A DNA stretch of 64,000 nt from Ruthenibacterium avium. GTDB taxonomy: Bacteria > Bacillota > Clostridia > Oscillospirales > Ruminococcaceae. Positions 33,965 through 43,329 of this stretch are shown here, in pieces. Each line of letters starts with the position of its first letter. Position 1 is the first letter of the stretch. The translations under genes and the position numbers were made by a program. The notes below the pieces were generated by a model, which saw nothing but the letters and a program-made list of their open reading frames with translations, made no database searches and was not told the origin of the DNA. The stretch is taken from the NCBI GenBank assembly GCA_019118905.1, contig DWYA01000077.1:7074-71073 (forward strand). Reading direction: 5' to 3'.

Positions 33965-34555
33965 ATGGAAAAAGTGGATGCACGGGTGCAGAAAACAAAA
34001 AAACGGCTGTGTGATGCGCTGATTAGCCTCATGCAGGAAAAGCGGCTGGAGCATATTACGGTAAAAGAGCTGTGTGCCCGAAGCGGGTTAAACCGCGGAA
34101 CGTTCTATCTGCACTATCAAAATGTATTTGAGCTGATGCAGGACGTGGAGCAAGGCTTGGAGGAGGGCTTTTCTCAAGTTCTGCTTCGTGCACCCATTGA
34201 GACGCTTTATGCAGGGGGGCAAAAACCGGTGCTGGATGACGTGTGCCGCTACTTTGAAGAACATGCGGCAGCGTGTCGGCTGTTTTTGTCCCGCGGAGAG
34301 CACACAGCGTTGGTAGAGCGTGTGAAGCGCGTGGTGCGTGAGCGCGCGTTGGCGCAGTGGCGGCTGATGTATGGCGAGGATCCCCGCTATGAGTATGCCT
34401 TTGCCTTTGTTGCTTCGGGCTGTATCGGAATGCTGACCCTTTGGCTGGAGCAGGACACGCCCTGCTCTGCCGAGGAAATGGCACAGATGATGGAGGGCTT
34501 TATTGCAAAGGCGGCGGAGGCCATGGCGCCGCAAAGCGACCCGAAAACCCGTTGA
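33965..34555 (+). CDS. TetR/AcrR-family transcriptional regulator
   Basis: The 196-residue repressor has an N-terminal HTH at about residues 12-55 (ISLMQEKRLEHITVKELC, then GLNRGTFYLHYQNVFEL) and a helical C-terminal ligand domain of the TetR_C type seen in Firmicutes. It is divergent from the ABC exporter genes with a 216-bp AT-rich gap, so autoregulation plus control of the exporter is the simplest reading. The ATG at 33965 has AGGAGG about 7 nt ahead. The effector is unknown. Confidence 0.93.
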   Translation: MEKVDARVQKTKKRLCDALISLMQEKRLEHITVKELCARSGLNRGTFYLHYQNVFELMQDVEQGLEEGFSQVLLRAPIETLYAGGQKPVLDDVCRYFEEHAAACRLFLSRGEHTALVERVKRVVRERALAQWRLMYGEDPRYEYAFAFVASGCIGMLTLWLEQDTPCSAEEMAQMMEGFIAKAAEAMAPQSDPKTR

Positions 34556-34585
34556 ACAGCCGCTTTGACCGGCGGGAGCTTTCCC

Positions 34586-34614
34586 TTGTACAAAAAAGCG
34601 CTTCGTGGTATAAT
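34586..34614 (+). promoter_or_regulatory. promoter of the lipoprotein gene
   Basis: TTGTAC (34586-34591), 17 bp, TATAAT (34609-34614), with TG one base before the -10. Confidence 0.8.
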
Positions 34615-34695
34615 AGCCGCAAAGCGGCGAAAAAACGCCCTTCGGGGCGGTGTAAAACGGATCGTTTTCTCAAGCGCGCTGTGAGACAGGAGGCG

Positions 34696-35973
34696 TTGAA
34701 CATCAAAAAAGGACGATTGATTTTCGTGCTGTGCATCGGGTGCCTTTTGATGCTGACCGCCTGCGGCGGCGTTTCTTTAACCGGGCAAAATGTGGAGGAG
34801 CTTTTGCGTGCGCCGCAGCTGAGCACCATGCAGAATGCCGTCCAAACGGCGCTGAACCACTATTTGGGGGAAACGCTGCAGCTGAAATATCCGCGCGGGG
34901 GTGAGGAAATGGCCCCGTTTTTGTTTGAGGATTTTGACGGCGACGGCGCGCAGGAGGCGGCTGTGCTGTACACGACGGAGGCCGGCGCCAAGACGGTGAA
35001 TATTGCTGTTTTGGAGCAAGACGGCAGCGATTGGCTTGTGGCGTATAACTTGCCGGGTTTAGGCGCTGAAGTGGCGCAGGCGCAGGTGGTGACGTTAACA
35101 GAGGGTGGAAAGCAGCTTGTCATCGGTTATGCCAACGCCAATTTAACCGAAAAATATTTGGTGGCCTACGGCTATGCAGACGACCAGCTGCATGTGATGA
35201 CAACGCAGGCTTACGATGCCTACACTGCGCAGGATTTGTTTGACACCGGCCTTCAGCAGCTGCTGTTGGTGCCGCCGGCAACACAGCCCGGTGCGCTGAG
35301 TATGCAGGTGTATGACGGCAGCAGCGGCGAGGTAACGCTGCGGCAAACGCTGCTTTTGGATGAAAGACTGACGCGATGCACCGCTTTAGACGCCACGCAG
35401 TCCGGCCAGCGGCGAGGGATTGTCGTAAGCGCAGAGCTGAGCGCGGGCGGAACGGCCAATCAGGTGGTGTGCGCCGATGATGGTGCGCTGGTGCTTTGGC
35501 CGAAAGACCACCCGGAAGATGTGGTGCAAGCCTCGTCCCGCACCGACGAAGCGCTCACGGTGCGCGATTTGTGGCAGCGCGGCACACTGTATATTCCCTG
35601 CTTGCCCGGAAGCTTTTCTACGCAAAGTACCTCTCAGCGTTATTATGCAGTGGAGTGGCGCGATTATCTTTCCGACGGCAGCACCGGGCAGTTTGGGATC
35701 TTTGACAGCACATCCGGCGTTTATGTGCGTGTTCCGCTGTATTGGAAGGGTGAAATTCAGCTTGAAGATGGTTTGGAAGAAAACGTGTGGCGTATTTGTC
35801 AAAAGAGCACCGGCGAAACCTTAGTGGTTTTGCGCATTGGAACAAACGAAACGCCGCTTGGCGCCTATCAGATGCTGCGCACAAAGGGCAGTGTTGCTGT
35901 TATGGCTTTATTCGGGGAAGGCTGCACTCCGTCGGAACGCAGCATCCTTCAAACCGGGATTCAATTCTTTTAA
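34696..35973 (+). CDS. lipoprotein of unknown function with an Asp-rich calcium-like motif
   Basis: The roughly 425-residue protein has a signal peptide ending in lipobox LTAC followed by GG, so it is lipid-anchored outside the membrane. An FDGDGAQEAAV motif (near residue 85) resembles the first blade of FG-GAP/VCBS-type integrin repeats; the rest is beta-rich (AAVLYTTEAGAKTVNIAVLEQ and similar). The start is uncertain: AGGAGG is only 2 nt before TTG 34696, GTG 34681 lacks a site, and no ATG fits. It precedes the two-component genes by about 95 bp and could be an input to them, but this is a guess. I do not recognise a named family. Confidence 0.7.
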   Translation: MNIKKGRLIFVLCIGCLLMLTACGGVSLTGQNVEELLRAPQLSTMQNAVQTALNHYLGETLQLKYPRGGEEMAPFLFEDFDGDGAQEAAVLYTTEAGAKTVNIAVLEQDGSDWLVAYNLPGLGAEVAQAQVVTLTEGGKQLVIGYANANLTEKYLVAYGYADDQLHVMTTQAYDAYTAQDLFDTGLQQLLLVPPATQPGALSMQVYDGSSGEVTLRQTLLLDERLTRCTALDATQSGQRRGIVVSAELSAGGTANQVVCADDGALVLWPKDHPEDVVQASSRTDEALTVRDLWQRGTLYIPCLPGSFSTQSTSQRYYAVEWRDYLSDGSTGQFGIFDSTSGVYVRVPLYWKGEIQLEDGLEENVWRICQKSTGETLVVLRIGTNETPLGAYQMLRTKGSVAVMALFGEGCTPSERSILQTGIQFF

Positions 35974-36068
35974 CGCTTGTTTTTCAGCGGCTTGCTGCGA
36001 AAGTAAGCTGTAATGGGAATCGCCGCGGGCTGCGGCGGATACAATGAACAGCAAAGGAGAAGCAAATC

Positions 36069-36761
36069 ATGCAAAAGATATTGGTCGTTGAGGACGAGGA
36101 ATCGATCCGCGAGGTATTGGTGCTCAATTTGCGCATGGCAGGCTATGAAGTGGCGGAAGCCGGCAGCGCGGAATCTGCCTTGAGCTTGTTTGAGTCGGGT
36201 GCCGTGTTTGACGCTGCGATTTTGGATATTATGCTTCCCGGCATGAACGGGTTTTCCCTTTGCGAAACCATCCGGCGGGAACATGCTGATATTGGTATTA
36301 TCATGCTGAGTGCTAAGGCGATGGAGGCCGACAAAATTAAGGGCCTTTCCATTGGTGCAGACGATTATATGACAAAGCCGTTCAGCGTCAGCGAGCTTTT
36401 GGCGCGCGTAGAGGCGCTGGTGCGCCGTGTTGCGCGTGTGAGCAATGAGCGGCAGGAGGATGGACGCATTGTCAGCGGTAACTTTGTGCTGGACGAAAAA
36501 AGCCGTGTGCTGTATAAAAACGGTGTCCCCATTGATTTGACCCAAGTGGAGTTTCAAATTATGGAGCTGTTTTTCGCCAACCCCGGCGTCGCGCTGGTGC
36601 GCGAGAAAATTTTGGAGGGCGTTTGGGGCGAAAACTACTATGGCGATGTGAAAATTGTGGATGTGAACATCCGCCGTCTTCGCATGAAAGTGGAGGACGA
36701 GCCGTCCAGCCCCAAGCATATTCTGACCGTGTGGGGTTACGGTTACCGCTGGAACGCATAA
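36069..36761 (+). CDS. OmpR/PhoB-family response regulator
   Basis: The 230-residue regulator has a receiver domain with acidic Glu8/Asp9, phospho-acceptor Asp53 (ILDIMLPGMNG) and Lys near 103 (MTKPFS). A winged-helix trans_reg_C domain follows (LTQVEFQIMELFFANPG, then VWGENYYGDVKIVDVNIRRLR, and GYGYRW). AAAGGAG lies about 8 nt before the ATG. It is followed 42 bp later by its sensor kinase. It most resembles PhoP/WalR-type regulators of envelope or phosphate stress; the regulon is unknown. Confidence 0.95.
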   Translation: MQKILVVEDEESIREVLVLNLRMAGYEVAEAGSAESALSLFESGAVFDAAILDIMLPGMNGFSLCETIRREHADIGIIMLSAKAMEADKIKGLSIGADDYMTKPFSVSELLARVEALVRRVARVSNERQEDGRIVSGNFVLDEKSRVLYKNGVPIDLTQVEFQIMELFFANPGVALVREKILEGVWGENYYGDVKIVDVNIRRLRMKVEDEPSSPKHILTVWGYGYRWNA

Positions 36762-36803
36762 CATTGCCCCGGCAAACGCAAAACAGGCAAAGGAGGCCGC
36801 GCA

Positions 36804-38237
36804 TTGGATAGCATTACACGCCGCTGGGTGCGCGGCAGCTTATTGATTACCGTTTTGGTTTTGGTGTTTGCCGAGGCCATGTTTTTGTATTTTTCCATCA
36901 GCGGCTATTATGAAGGCGCGGCGCGCACTTTGCGCAGCCGCATTGACACGCTGATCACCCAGCTTTCCGTCAACGACGCTTCTACACCGCAAAGCCGTGA
37001 GCTGGTGCTGCGCCGTATGGTGGAGCAGTTTGCCGAGAAAGATAAGTTTGAGCTGATGCTGATTGACACGCAGGGACGCATCTCGGTGTCTACCGCGGGC
37101 TTTGCCGCCGATAAGGACACCCGCGCCGAGGATTTTGCACAGGCGCTGTTTGACAAGGAAGGCATCGGCCAGTCGATTTACCGTACTTCCAGCGGCGAGC
37201 GCGTGATGGCCATGAGCGCTATTTTGCCCTTTGCCTGCGGCGAAATTTTGTCGGTGCGGCTGGTGACCAGCATGGCGCTGATTGATAAAACGCTTTTTTC
37301 CATGATTGCCGTCAGCCTTTTGGTGGCGGCGGCTGTGCTGGGCTTTACCCTGTGGTCGGGCCTGTTTTTTATTCGCAGTATTGTGCGCCCCATCGGCGTG
37401 ATTGAGGCCAACGCGGCACGCATTGCCCGCGGCAATTTGGACGTGCGCATTGACAACAAATATGATGACGAGGTGGGCAAGCTGGCGAACGCCATCAACC
37501 GCATGGCGGGAGATTTGGAAAAGACCGAGCGCATGAAAAACGAATTTATTTCCTCGGTTTCGCACGAGCTGCGCACCCCGCTGACTTCCATTAAAGGCTG
37601 GGTGGAAACCATCCGCAGCACCAAAGACACGAGCGACCCCATTTTTCAGCGCGGTTTGCAGGTGATTGCCGGCGAAACTGACCGTTTATATGAAATGGTG
37701 GAGGAGCTGCTGGACTTTTCCCGGATGCAAAGCGGGTTGGTTTTGAAGTGTCAAAAGCTGGATTTAGCCGCCGAGGTGAGCGACGCGGTATTGGTGGTAG
37801 AGCAGCGCGCCGGTTTGGAGGGCGTTGCTTTGTCTTGGGAAGAACCGGCGGAGCCCGTTGTGGTCAGCGCCGACCCCGGACGGCTGCGGCAGGTGTTCGT
37901 GAATCTTTTGGATAACGCTTTAAAATACTCCGGCAAAGGCACTACCATTCGTTTGGAAATGCTGGAGGACGGCAGAAGCGTCTATGTGAATATCACAGAT
38001 GAAGGCCCCGGCATTGCGCCCGAGGACTTGGAGCATGTGAAGATGAAATTTTACAAAGGCAAGGGGGCGGTGCGCGGAAGCGGCATCGGCCTTGCTGTGG
38101 TAGATGAAATTGTGCGCGCGCACGGGGGAACGTTTGATATTCAAAGTGAGCAGGGCAAAGGAACCACCGTGACGGTGCGTTTGCCGCTGGAAGGACGCGC
38201 ACAAATTGCAAACGATGAAAGGACAAAACAAGTATGA
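36804..38237 (+). CDS. sensor histidine kinase, PhoR/WalK-like
   Basis: The 477-residue kinase has membrane helices at about 11-31 and 167-192, flanking an extracellular sensor domain of about 130 residues. A HAMP domain follows (about 190-243), then HisKA with phospho-acceptor His254 (SVSHELRTPLTS) and HATPase_c (N box NLLDNALKYS; G1 DEGPGI; G2 GSGIGLAVV). The TTG at 36804 is the start: AAAGGAGG lies 8 nt ahead and no ATG is near. It overlaps the next gene (yqhQ-like) by 4 nt, so the regulatory pair and the housekeeping cluster may share transcripts. Confidence 0.95.
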   Translation: MDSITRRWVRGSLLITVLVLVFAEAMFLYFSISGYYEGAARTLRSRIDTLITQLSVNDASTPQSRELVLRRMVEQFAEKDKFELMLIDTQGRISVSTAGFAADKDTRAEDFAQALFDKEGIGQSIYRTSSGERVMAMSAILPFACGEILSVRLVTSMALIDKTLFSMIAVSLLVAAAVLGFTLWSGLFFIRSIVRPIGVIEANAARIARGNLDVRIDNKYDDEVGKLANAINRMAGDLEKTERMKNEFISSVSHELRTPLTSIKGWVETIRSTKDTSDPIFQRGLQVIAGETDRLYEMVEELLDFSRMQSGLVLKCQKLDLAAEVSDAVLVVEQRAGLEGVALSWEEPAEPVVVSADPGRLRQVFVNLLDNALKYSGKGTTIRLEMLEDGRSVYVNITDEGPGIAPEDLEHVKMKFYKGKGAVRGSGIGLAVVDEIVRAHGGTFDIQSEQGKGTTVTVRLPLEGRAQIANDERTKQV

Positions 38238-39181
38238 AGCAGCGTTCGGGCGGCAATGCCGCCTTTAAAACAACCGTTGGCGGTCAAGCGCTGATGGAAG
38301 GTGTGATGATGCGCGGGCCGCACAAAATTGCTTATGCCGTGCGAAGCCCCGAGGGAAAAATTGTGACAGAGGTGGAGCCGGTAAAAAAGTATGCCTGGCA
38401 GAAAATTCCCTTTGTACGCGGCGTGGGAAGCTTTATCGAAAGCATGGTGAACGGCTATCGCTATTTGATGAAAAGCGCCGATATTGCTATGACGGAAGAA
38501 GAAAAGCAGGAGGAACAGCCCTCGCGCTTCGAGCTTTGGATGGAAAAGCATTTGGGCGAAAAAGGCTTTCAGGTTTTGATGACGCTTTCCTCCGTGCTCG
38601 GCGCCGTGATTGCCATTGTGCTGTTTATGGTGGTGCCGACGTTCCTTGTCGGGCTTTTGAACAAGGTGGTAGACCTCGGCGGTTGGAAAACGCTGTTGGA
38701 AGGCATTGTGAAAATTGCGCTTTTGGTGGGATACATGGCGGCGGTCAGCCTTGTGCCGGACATTGCCCGCATGTTCCGCTATCACGGCGCAGAACATAAA
38801 ACGATTGCATGCTATGAACACGATTTGGAACTGACGGTGGAAAACGTGCGCCAGTGCAGCCGATTTCATCCCCGCTGCGGCACCAGCTTTATTTTAATTA
38901 TTTTGGTGGTTTCGGTGCTGCTGTTCAGCGTCATTCCCTGGTCAAGCCTGGGCTTGCGCATTGTGTATAAGATTTTGCTGCTGCCTGTCGTGATGGGCGT
39001 CAGCTACGAAATTTTAAAAATCTGCGGCAGATATGATAACCTTGTCACAAGGGCCATTTCTGCGCCCGGCCTGTGGCTCCAGCGCATTACGACGAAAGAG
39101 CCGGATGACAGCATGATTGAATGTGCGATTGCCGCTGTTAAGCCCGTTTTGCCCGAAGACAGACGCGAGGGCGAATGGTGA
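38234..39181 (+). CDS. DUF1385 membrane protein (YqhQ-like)
   Basis: The 315-residue protein begins with the conserved GGQALMEGVMMRGP and carries the RYHGAEHKTIACYE and FHPRCGTSF motifs of the DUF1385/YqhQ family. There are at least four transmembrane segments (about 118-140, 155-180, 215-240, 245-265). In many Firmicutes it sits upstream of prmC, as here, and is essential-looking but functionally uncharacterised; conserved His/Glu and Cys residues suggest metal binding. It overlaps both neighbours. Confidence 0.93.
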   Translation: MKQRSGGNAAFKTTVGGQALMEGVMMRGPHKIAYAVRSPEGKIVTEVEPVKKYAWQKIPFVRGVGSFIESMVNGYRYLMKSADIAMTEEEKQEEQPSRFELWMEKHLGEKGFQVLMTLSSVLGAVIAIVLFMVVPTFLVGLLNKVVDLGGWKTLLEGIVKIALLVGYMAAVSLVPDIARMFRYHGAEHKTIACYEHDLELTVENVRQCSRFHPRCGTSFILIILVVSVLLFSVIPWSSLGLRIVYKILLLPVVMGVSYEILKICGRYDNLVTRAISAPGLWLQRITTKEPDDSMIECAIAAVKPVLPEDRREGEW

Positions 39182-40035
39182 CGGCGCGTGAACACGCCGC
39201 CCGTCTGCGTGCGGCGCTGGAACAGGCGGGGCTGGAAGATGCCGCGTTTGAAGCCGTTCAGCTGCTGGAAATTGTAGGGATATCCGCCCGGCGCACGCCG
39301 GATGCGGTGCTTTCGCCGCGCCAAAGCGAACAGCTGGATCATTTGCTGGAACAGCGCCTTCGCCGCGTCCCCTTGCAGTATTTGGCAGGAGAATGGGACT
39401 TTTGGGATTTTACCGTTTGTGTTGGGGAAGGGGTGCTGATCCCGCGCCCGGATACCGAGCTGTGCGCGATGCTCACCGTAGAGAAAGCAGCTGCGGCGGG
39501 TGAAAACGCCTGTGTGCTCGATTTGTGCAGCGGAAGCGGTATCATTGCGCTGGCGGCGGCACTTCACTGCCAGAAAGCGAAGGTGACGGCTGTCGAGCTT
39601 TCCGACGCGGCGCTTCCTTACTTGCGGCGCAATAACGAGCGCCACGGCGAACGCTGCACCATTGTGCAGGCCGATGTGCTGGCGTGGCACGAAACGCAGC
39701 CGTCGGCGGCGTGGGATGTGATTGCCTCAAACCCGCCTTATGTAACGGAAGAAGAATATCAAGCGCTGGAACCGGAGCTGTTTTATGAGCCGAAAATGGC
39801 GCTGACTGCCCCCGAACAGGGGCTTGCCTTTTACCGGCGCATCATTCCGGCCTATCATCGCCTGTTAAAGCCGGGCGGCTGGATGGTGCTGGAAATTGGC
39901 GAAACACAAGCGCCGGACGTTTGCGCCTTTTATGAGCAGGCGGGTTATGAGGATGTGCAGGTGCATCGGGATTTGGCTGGGCTGCCGCGTGTGGTGATGG
40001 CGCAAAAGCCGTCAACCGGCCACAGAACAGTATAG
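39175..40035 (+). CDS. prmC: peptide chain release factor N5-glutamine methyltransferase
   Basis: Methylates the Gln of the GGQ motif in release factors RF1/RF2. The 286-residue protein has an N-terminal helical release-factor-binding part, the linker VPLQYLAGEWDFWDF, a Rossmann SAM-binding domain (VLDLCSGSGIIALAAAL) and the catalytic NPPY motif (IASNPPYVTEEEY) near residue 187. The ATG at 39175 lies within the end of the upstream gene. Usually prmC follows prfA; here prfA is not in the window and yqhQ is the upstream gene. Confidence 0.95.
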   Translation: MVTAREHAARLRAALEQAGLEDAAFEAVQLLEIVGISARRTPDAVLSPRQSEQLDHLLEQRLRRVPLQYLAGEWDFWDFTVCVGEGVLIPRPDTELCAMLTVEKAAAAGENACVLDLCSGSGIIALAAALHCQKAKVTAVELSDAALPYLRRNNERHGERCTIVQADVLAWHETQPSAAWDVIASNPPYVTEEEYQALEPELFYEPKMALTAPEQGLAFYRRIIPAYHRLLKPGGWMVLEIGETQAPDVCAFYEQAGYEDVQVHRDLAGLPRVVMAQKPSTGHRTV

Positions 40036-40092
40036 GAAAAATTTTTTTTGAAAAATTTTATTGAAGGTGTTTTTATCGGACATCTGATTCGG

Positions 40093-40125
40093 TACAATAG
40101 AAGTAAGAGAGCAAACATTTGTGCT
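40093..40125 (+). promoter_or_regulatory. recA upstream region: -10 box and weak LexA-like motif
   Basis: TACAAT at 40093-40098 is a possible -10 (no good -35). At 40110-40125 an imperfect palindrome, AGCAAACATTTGTGCT, resembles the Gram-positive SOS box GAAC-N4-GTTC with two changes. It differs clearly from the candidate operators near 14.8-15.5 kb. Confidence 0.35.
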
Positions 40126-40160
40126 TTGCTGATCAAGCAACAAACAGGAGGAACACAACT

Positions 40161-41348
40161 ATGGCTGAAAAGAAGCCCTTGCCGCCCGTAGAAAAGAAAG
40201 CGGGAAATGAAAAGAAAAATGCATTGGAAACCGCGCTTTCGCAAATTGAAAAGCAATTCGGAAAAGGCGCTGTGATGAAGCTGGGGCAAAACGTGACCAT
40301 GCAGGTGGACGCCATCAGCACGGGCAGCCTGTCGCTGGACTTGGCGCTGGGCATCGGCGGCTTGCCGCGCGGCCGTGTGGTAGAGGTGTACGGCCCGGAA
40401 TCTTCCGGTAAAACCACCTTGGCGCTGCACTGCATTGCCCAGGCGCAGAAAAACGGCGGCGAGGTTGCGTTTATCGATGTAGAACACGCGCTCGACCCCG
40501 TGTATGCCAAAGCGCTGGGCGTGGACATCGACTCTTTGCTGGTCAGCCAGCCGGATACCGGCGAGCAGGCGCTGGAAATTTGTGAAGCGCTGGTGCGTTC
40601 GGGCGCCATTGACGCCATCGTTATCGACTCCGTTGCCGCTATGGTTCCCCGCGCCGAAATTGAGGGCGAAATGGGCGATTCTCACGTCGGTTTGCAGGCG
40701 CGTTTGATGAGCCAGGCGCTCCGCAAGCTGACCAGCATCATCGGCAAAACCGGAACCGTTGCCATTTTCATCAACCAGCTGCGTGAAAAAGTGGGCGTGG
40801 TATATGGCAACCCCGAAGTAACCACGGGTGGCCGTGCTTTGAAGTATTACTCCTCTGTGCGCATTGATGTGCGCCGCGTGGAGGGTCTCAAGGATTCCAG
40901 TGGTGCATTTATCGGCAACCGCACCCGCGCCAAAGTGGTGAAAAACAAGGTGGCTCCCCCGTTTAAGGAAGCGGAATTTGACATCATGTTCGGTCAAGGC
41001 ATTTCCAAGACAGGCGAGCTGGTGGATTTGGCGGTTAAGCTTGGCTTTATTCAAAAGAGCGGCGCGTGGTTCAGCTACGGTGAAACGCGCTTGGGTCAAG
41101 GCCGCGACAACACCAAGAATTATTTAGACGAGCATCCCGAGTTGTTTGCCGAGATTGAAACCTTGGTGCGTGAAAATGCCGATAAGCTGTATGCCGGAAA
41201 GCCCAAGGCAAGCGGTAAGAAGGCCGCCAGCTTGGACGATGCCCCCGCAAAAACAGAACAGGCCGCCCCGGCAGAACCGGAAAAACCGGCGGAAAAGCCC
41301 GCCCGTGCACCCAAAGCCAACATTGATATTATGGTGGAGGATGAATGA
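40161..41348 (+). CDS. recA: recombinase RecA
   Basis: Forms filaments on single-stranded DNA, performs strand exchange and stimulates self-cleavage of LexA-like repressors. The 395-residue protein has Walker A GPESSGKTT near residue 75, the conserved MGDSHVGLQARLMSQALRKL, loop 2 NPEVTTGGRALKYYSSVR, and a C-terminal domain. Compared with the typical 350 residues it has an extended Ala/Pro/Lys-rich acidic tail (about 355-395). The ATG at 40161 has AGGAGG about 9 nt ahead; the upstream ATG 40119 lacks a site. It overlaps recX by 4 nt. Confidence 0.98.
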   Translation: MAEKKPLPPVEKKAGNEKKNALETALSQIEKQFGKGAVMKLGQNVTMQVDAISTGSLSLDLALGIGGLPRGRVVEVYGPESSGKTTLALHCIAQAQKNGGEVAFIDVEHALDPVYAKALGVDIDSLLVSQPDTGEQALEICEALVRSGAIDAIVIDSVAAMVPRAEIEGEMGDSHVGLQARLMSQALRKLTSIIGKTGTVAIFINQLREKVGVVYGNPEVTTGGRALKYYSSVRIDVRRVEGLKDSSGAFIGNRTRAKVVKNKVAPPFKEAEFDIMFGQGISKTGELVDLAVKLGFIQKSGAWFSYGETRLGQGRDNTKNYLDEHPELFAEIETLVRENADKLYAGKPKASGKKAASLDDAPAKTEQAAPAEPEKPAEKPARAPKANIDIMVEDE

Positions 41349-41980
41349 GAATTTCCAAAATCACGCAGACGCGCCGAGGGCGCTTTGCGCTGTTTGATGA
41401 AAACGAGGAATTTCTCTTTTCCGTGGATGGGGAGACGCTGGTGCGTCACCATTTGGAAGAAGGAACGCTGCTGGAGCCTTACCAGCTGAAAGAGGTTTTT
41501 TCCCAAAGTGAAACGCGCCGCGCCAAAGATCAGGCGCTGCGCTGGCTTTCCCTGCGCGCTTATGCATCGGGAGAGCTGTATGACAAGCTGTGCCAAAAGT
41601 TTGACGAGCATTCTGCGGCGGCCGCCGTGGCGGAGATGAACCGGCTGGAGCTGCTCGATGACGAAGCCTATGCTGAACGGCGTGCTGCCTATCTTTGTCA
41701 AAAAGGAAAGTCGGCGCGTGAAATTGCCGCCGATTTGAGCCGCAAAGGGCTGCGCCGTGAGCTGATTCAGCAAGTGATGGACGAGCTTGCGCCCGACGAA
41801 GGCGAACAGTGCTACCGTTTGGTGTGCAAAAGCTATTGGTCAAAGCTGCTCGCAGGACAAACCGACAAGGTCATGGCGGCTTTGGCAAGGCGCGGCTTTT
41901 CCTACGGGGAAGCAAGGCGTGCGGTGGAGCGCGCGCTGGAGGAGCAGAATCTCGACTGCGATGTTTTGGACGATGAATGA
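41345..41980 (+). CDS. recX: RecA regulatory protein RecX
   Basis: Modulates RecA filament growth. The 211-residue protein has three-helix RecX repeats: ALRWLSLRAYASGELYDKL, YAERRAAYLCQKGKSAREIAAD with LSRKGLRRELI, and a third ending MAALARRGFSYGEARRAVE. It begins with the ATGA overlap of the recA stop, so the two are translationally coupled. Length is within the Gram-positive range (200-270). Confidence 0.95.
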   Translation: MRISKITQTRRGRFALFDENEEFLFSVDGETLVRHHLEEGTLLEPYQLKEVFSQSETRRAKDQALRWLSLRAYASGELYDKLCQKFDEHSAAAAVAEMNRLELLDDEAYAERRAAYLCQKGKSAREIAADLSRKGLRRELIQQVMDELAPDEGEQCYRLVCKSYWSKLLAGQTDKVMAALARRGFSYGEARRAVERALEEQNLDCDVLDDE

Positions 41981-41994
41981 AAAGGAGCAAAACG

Positions 41995-43329
41995 ATGAAA
42001 ATTGCCATTATTTCTTTGGGATGCCCCAAAAACCAAGCGGATGCCGATGTGATGGCGCATTCGCTGTTGGCGGCTGGGCACACCACCACACCGGAGCTTT
42101 CCGAAGCCGACTGCATCATGGTGAACACCTGCGGCTTCATTGAAAGCGCCAAGCAGGAGGCCATTGAAAACATTTTAAAGGCGTGTGCCGGGAAAGAGGA
42201 AAACCCCAACTTGAAAGTGGTGGTAACGGGCTGTCTTGCCGAGCGCTACCGCCATGAAATTGTCACGGAAATCCCCGAAGTAGATGCTGTGGTGGGTATG
42301 GCATCCAACCAAAACATTGTAGATATCATCGAGCAGACTGTGCGCGGCAGTGAACAGCCCGTGGAGGCGTACGGCGCAAAAGAGGATTATGCCTTGGGCG
42401 GTGCGCGTGTGATTTCCACGCCGTCCCACTATGCCTATTTGAAAATTGCCGAAGGCTGCAACAATCGCTGCACCTACTGCGCCATTCCGCTGATTCGCGG
42501 CAATCTGCGCAGCCGCACCGTAGAGGATGTGGTAAAGGAAGCCGAGTTTTTGGCGCAGCAGGGTGTGAAGGAAATCATTTTGGTGGCGCAGGACTTGACG
42601 GCGTTTGGCCAAGACCGCGGCGCGGTGGAAATTGCGCCTTTGCTGGATGCACTCAACGCGGTAGAAGGCATTGAGTGGATTCGTCTGCTGTACGCTTATC
42701 CCGAGCGCATTACCGACGAGTTTATCGCGGCAATGGTGCGCAATGAAAAAGTGCTGCATTATTTGGATGTCCCCATCCAGCACATTGACAGCGACGTGCT
42801 GCGCGCCATGAACCGCAAGGGCGACGAGCAAACCGTGCGCAGTGCGCTGGCTCGTTTGCGCAAGGCGATGCCTGACATCACCCTGCGCACGACGCTGATT
42901 GCGGGCTTCCCTGGCGAAACGGAACAGCAGTTTGAAAAACTGTGTGCCTTTGTGCGCGAGGAGCGCTTTGACCGTCTGGGCTGTTTTGCTTACAGCGAGG
43001 AGGAAGGTACACCGGCGGCGCAGATGGAGCAAATGCCTATGGAGGTGCGCGAGCAGCGCGCCGAGGCCGTCATGCGTGCACAGGCCGATGTAATGAACGA
43101 GCTGCAAGCGGCAAAAGTGGGCAGTGTGATGCAGGTGATTTGCGACGGCTACGACGATGAAAATGACCTGTATTTGTGCCGCAGCCGTGGGGATGCACCG
43201 GAAATTGATTCTGAGGTTTGCGTGGCAAGCGAGGAACCGCTTTATCCGGGTAATTTCTATACGGTTTGTATTAAAGATAGCGATGTTTACGATTTGTACG
43301 GAGAATTGACAGAGGAGGCGCAGGCATGA
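41995..43329 (+). CDS. rimO: ribosomal protein uS12 methylthiotransferase RimO
   Basis: Radical SAM enzyme that adds a methylthio group to an Asp of ribosomal protein S12. The 444-residue protein has an N-terminal MTTase domain with Cys ligands in SLGCPKNQADAD, NTCGFI and GCLAERY for the second cluster. The radical SAM motif is CNNRCTYCAIP near residue 153, and a TRAM domain is at the C-terminus. The ATG at 41995 has AAAGGAG 9 nt ahead and gives the canonical MKIAIISLGCPKN start; the longer in-frame start lies inside recX. It overlaps pgsA by 4 nt. Confidence 0.97.
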   Translation: MKIAIISLGCPKNQADADVMAHSLLAAGHTTTPELSEADCIMVNTCGFIESAKQEAIENILKACAGKEENPNLKVVVTGCLAERYRHEIVTEIPEVDAVVGMASNQNIVDIIEQTVRGSEQPVEAYGAKEDYALGGARVISTPSHYAYLKIAEGCNNRCTYCAIPLIRGNLRSRTVEDVVKEAEFLAQQGVKEIILVAQDLTAFGQDRGAVEIAPLLDALNAVEGIEWIRLLYAYPERITDEFIAAMVRNEKVLHYLDVPIQHIDSDVLRAMNRKGDEQTVRSALARLRKAMPDITLRTTLIAGFPGETEQQFEKLCAFVREERFDRLGCFAYSEEEGTPAAQMEQMPMEVREQRAEAVMRAQADVMNELQAAKVGSVMQVICDGYDDENDLYLCRSRGDAPEIDSEVCVASEEPLYPGNFYTVCIKDSDVYDLYGELTEEAQA

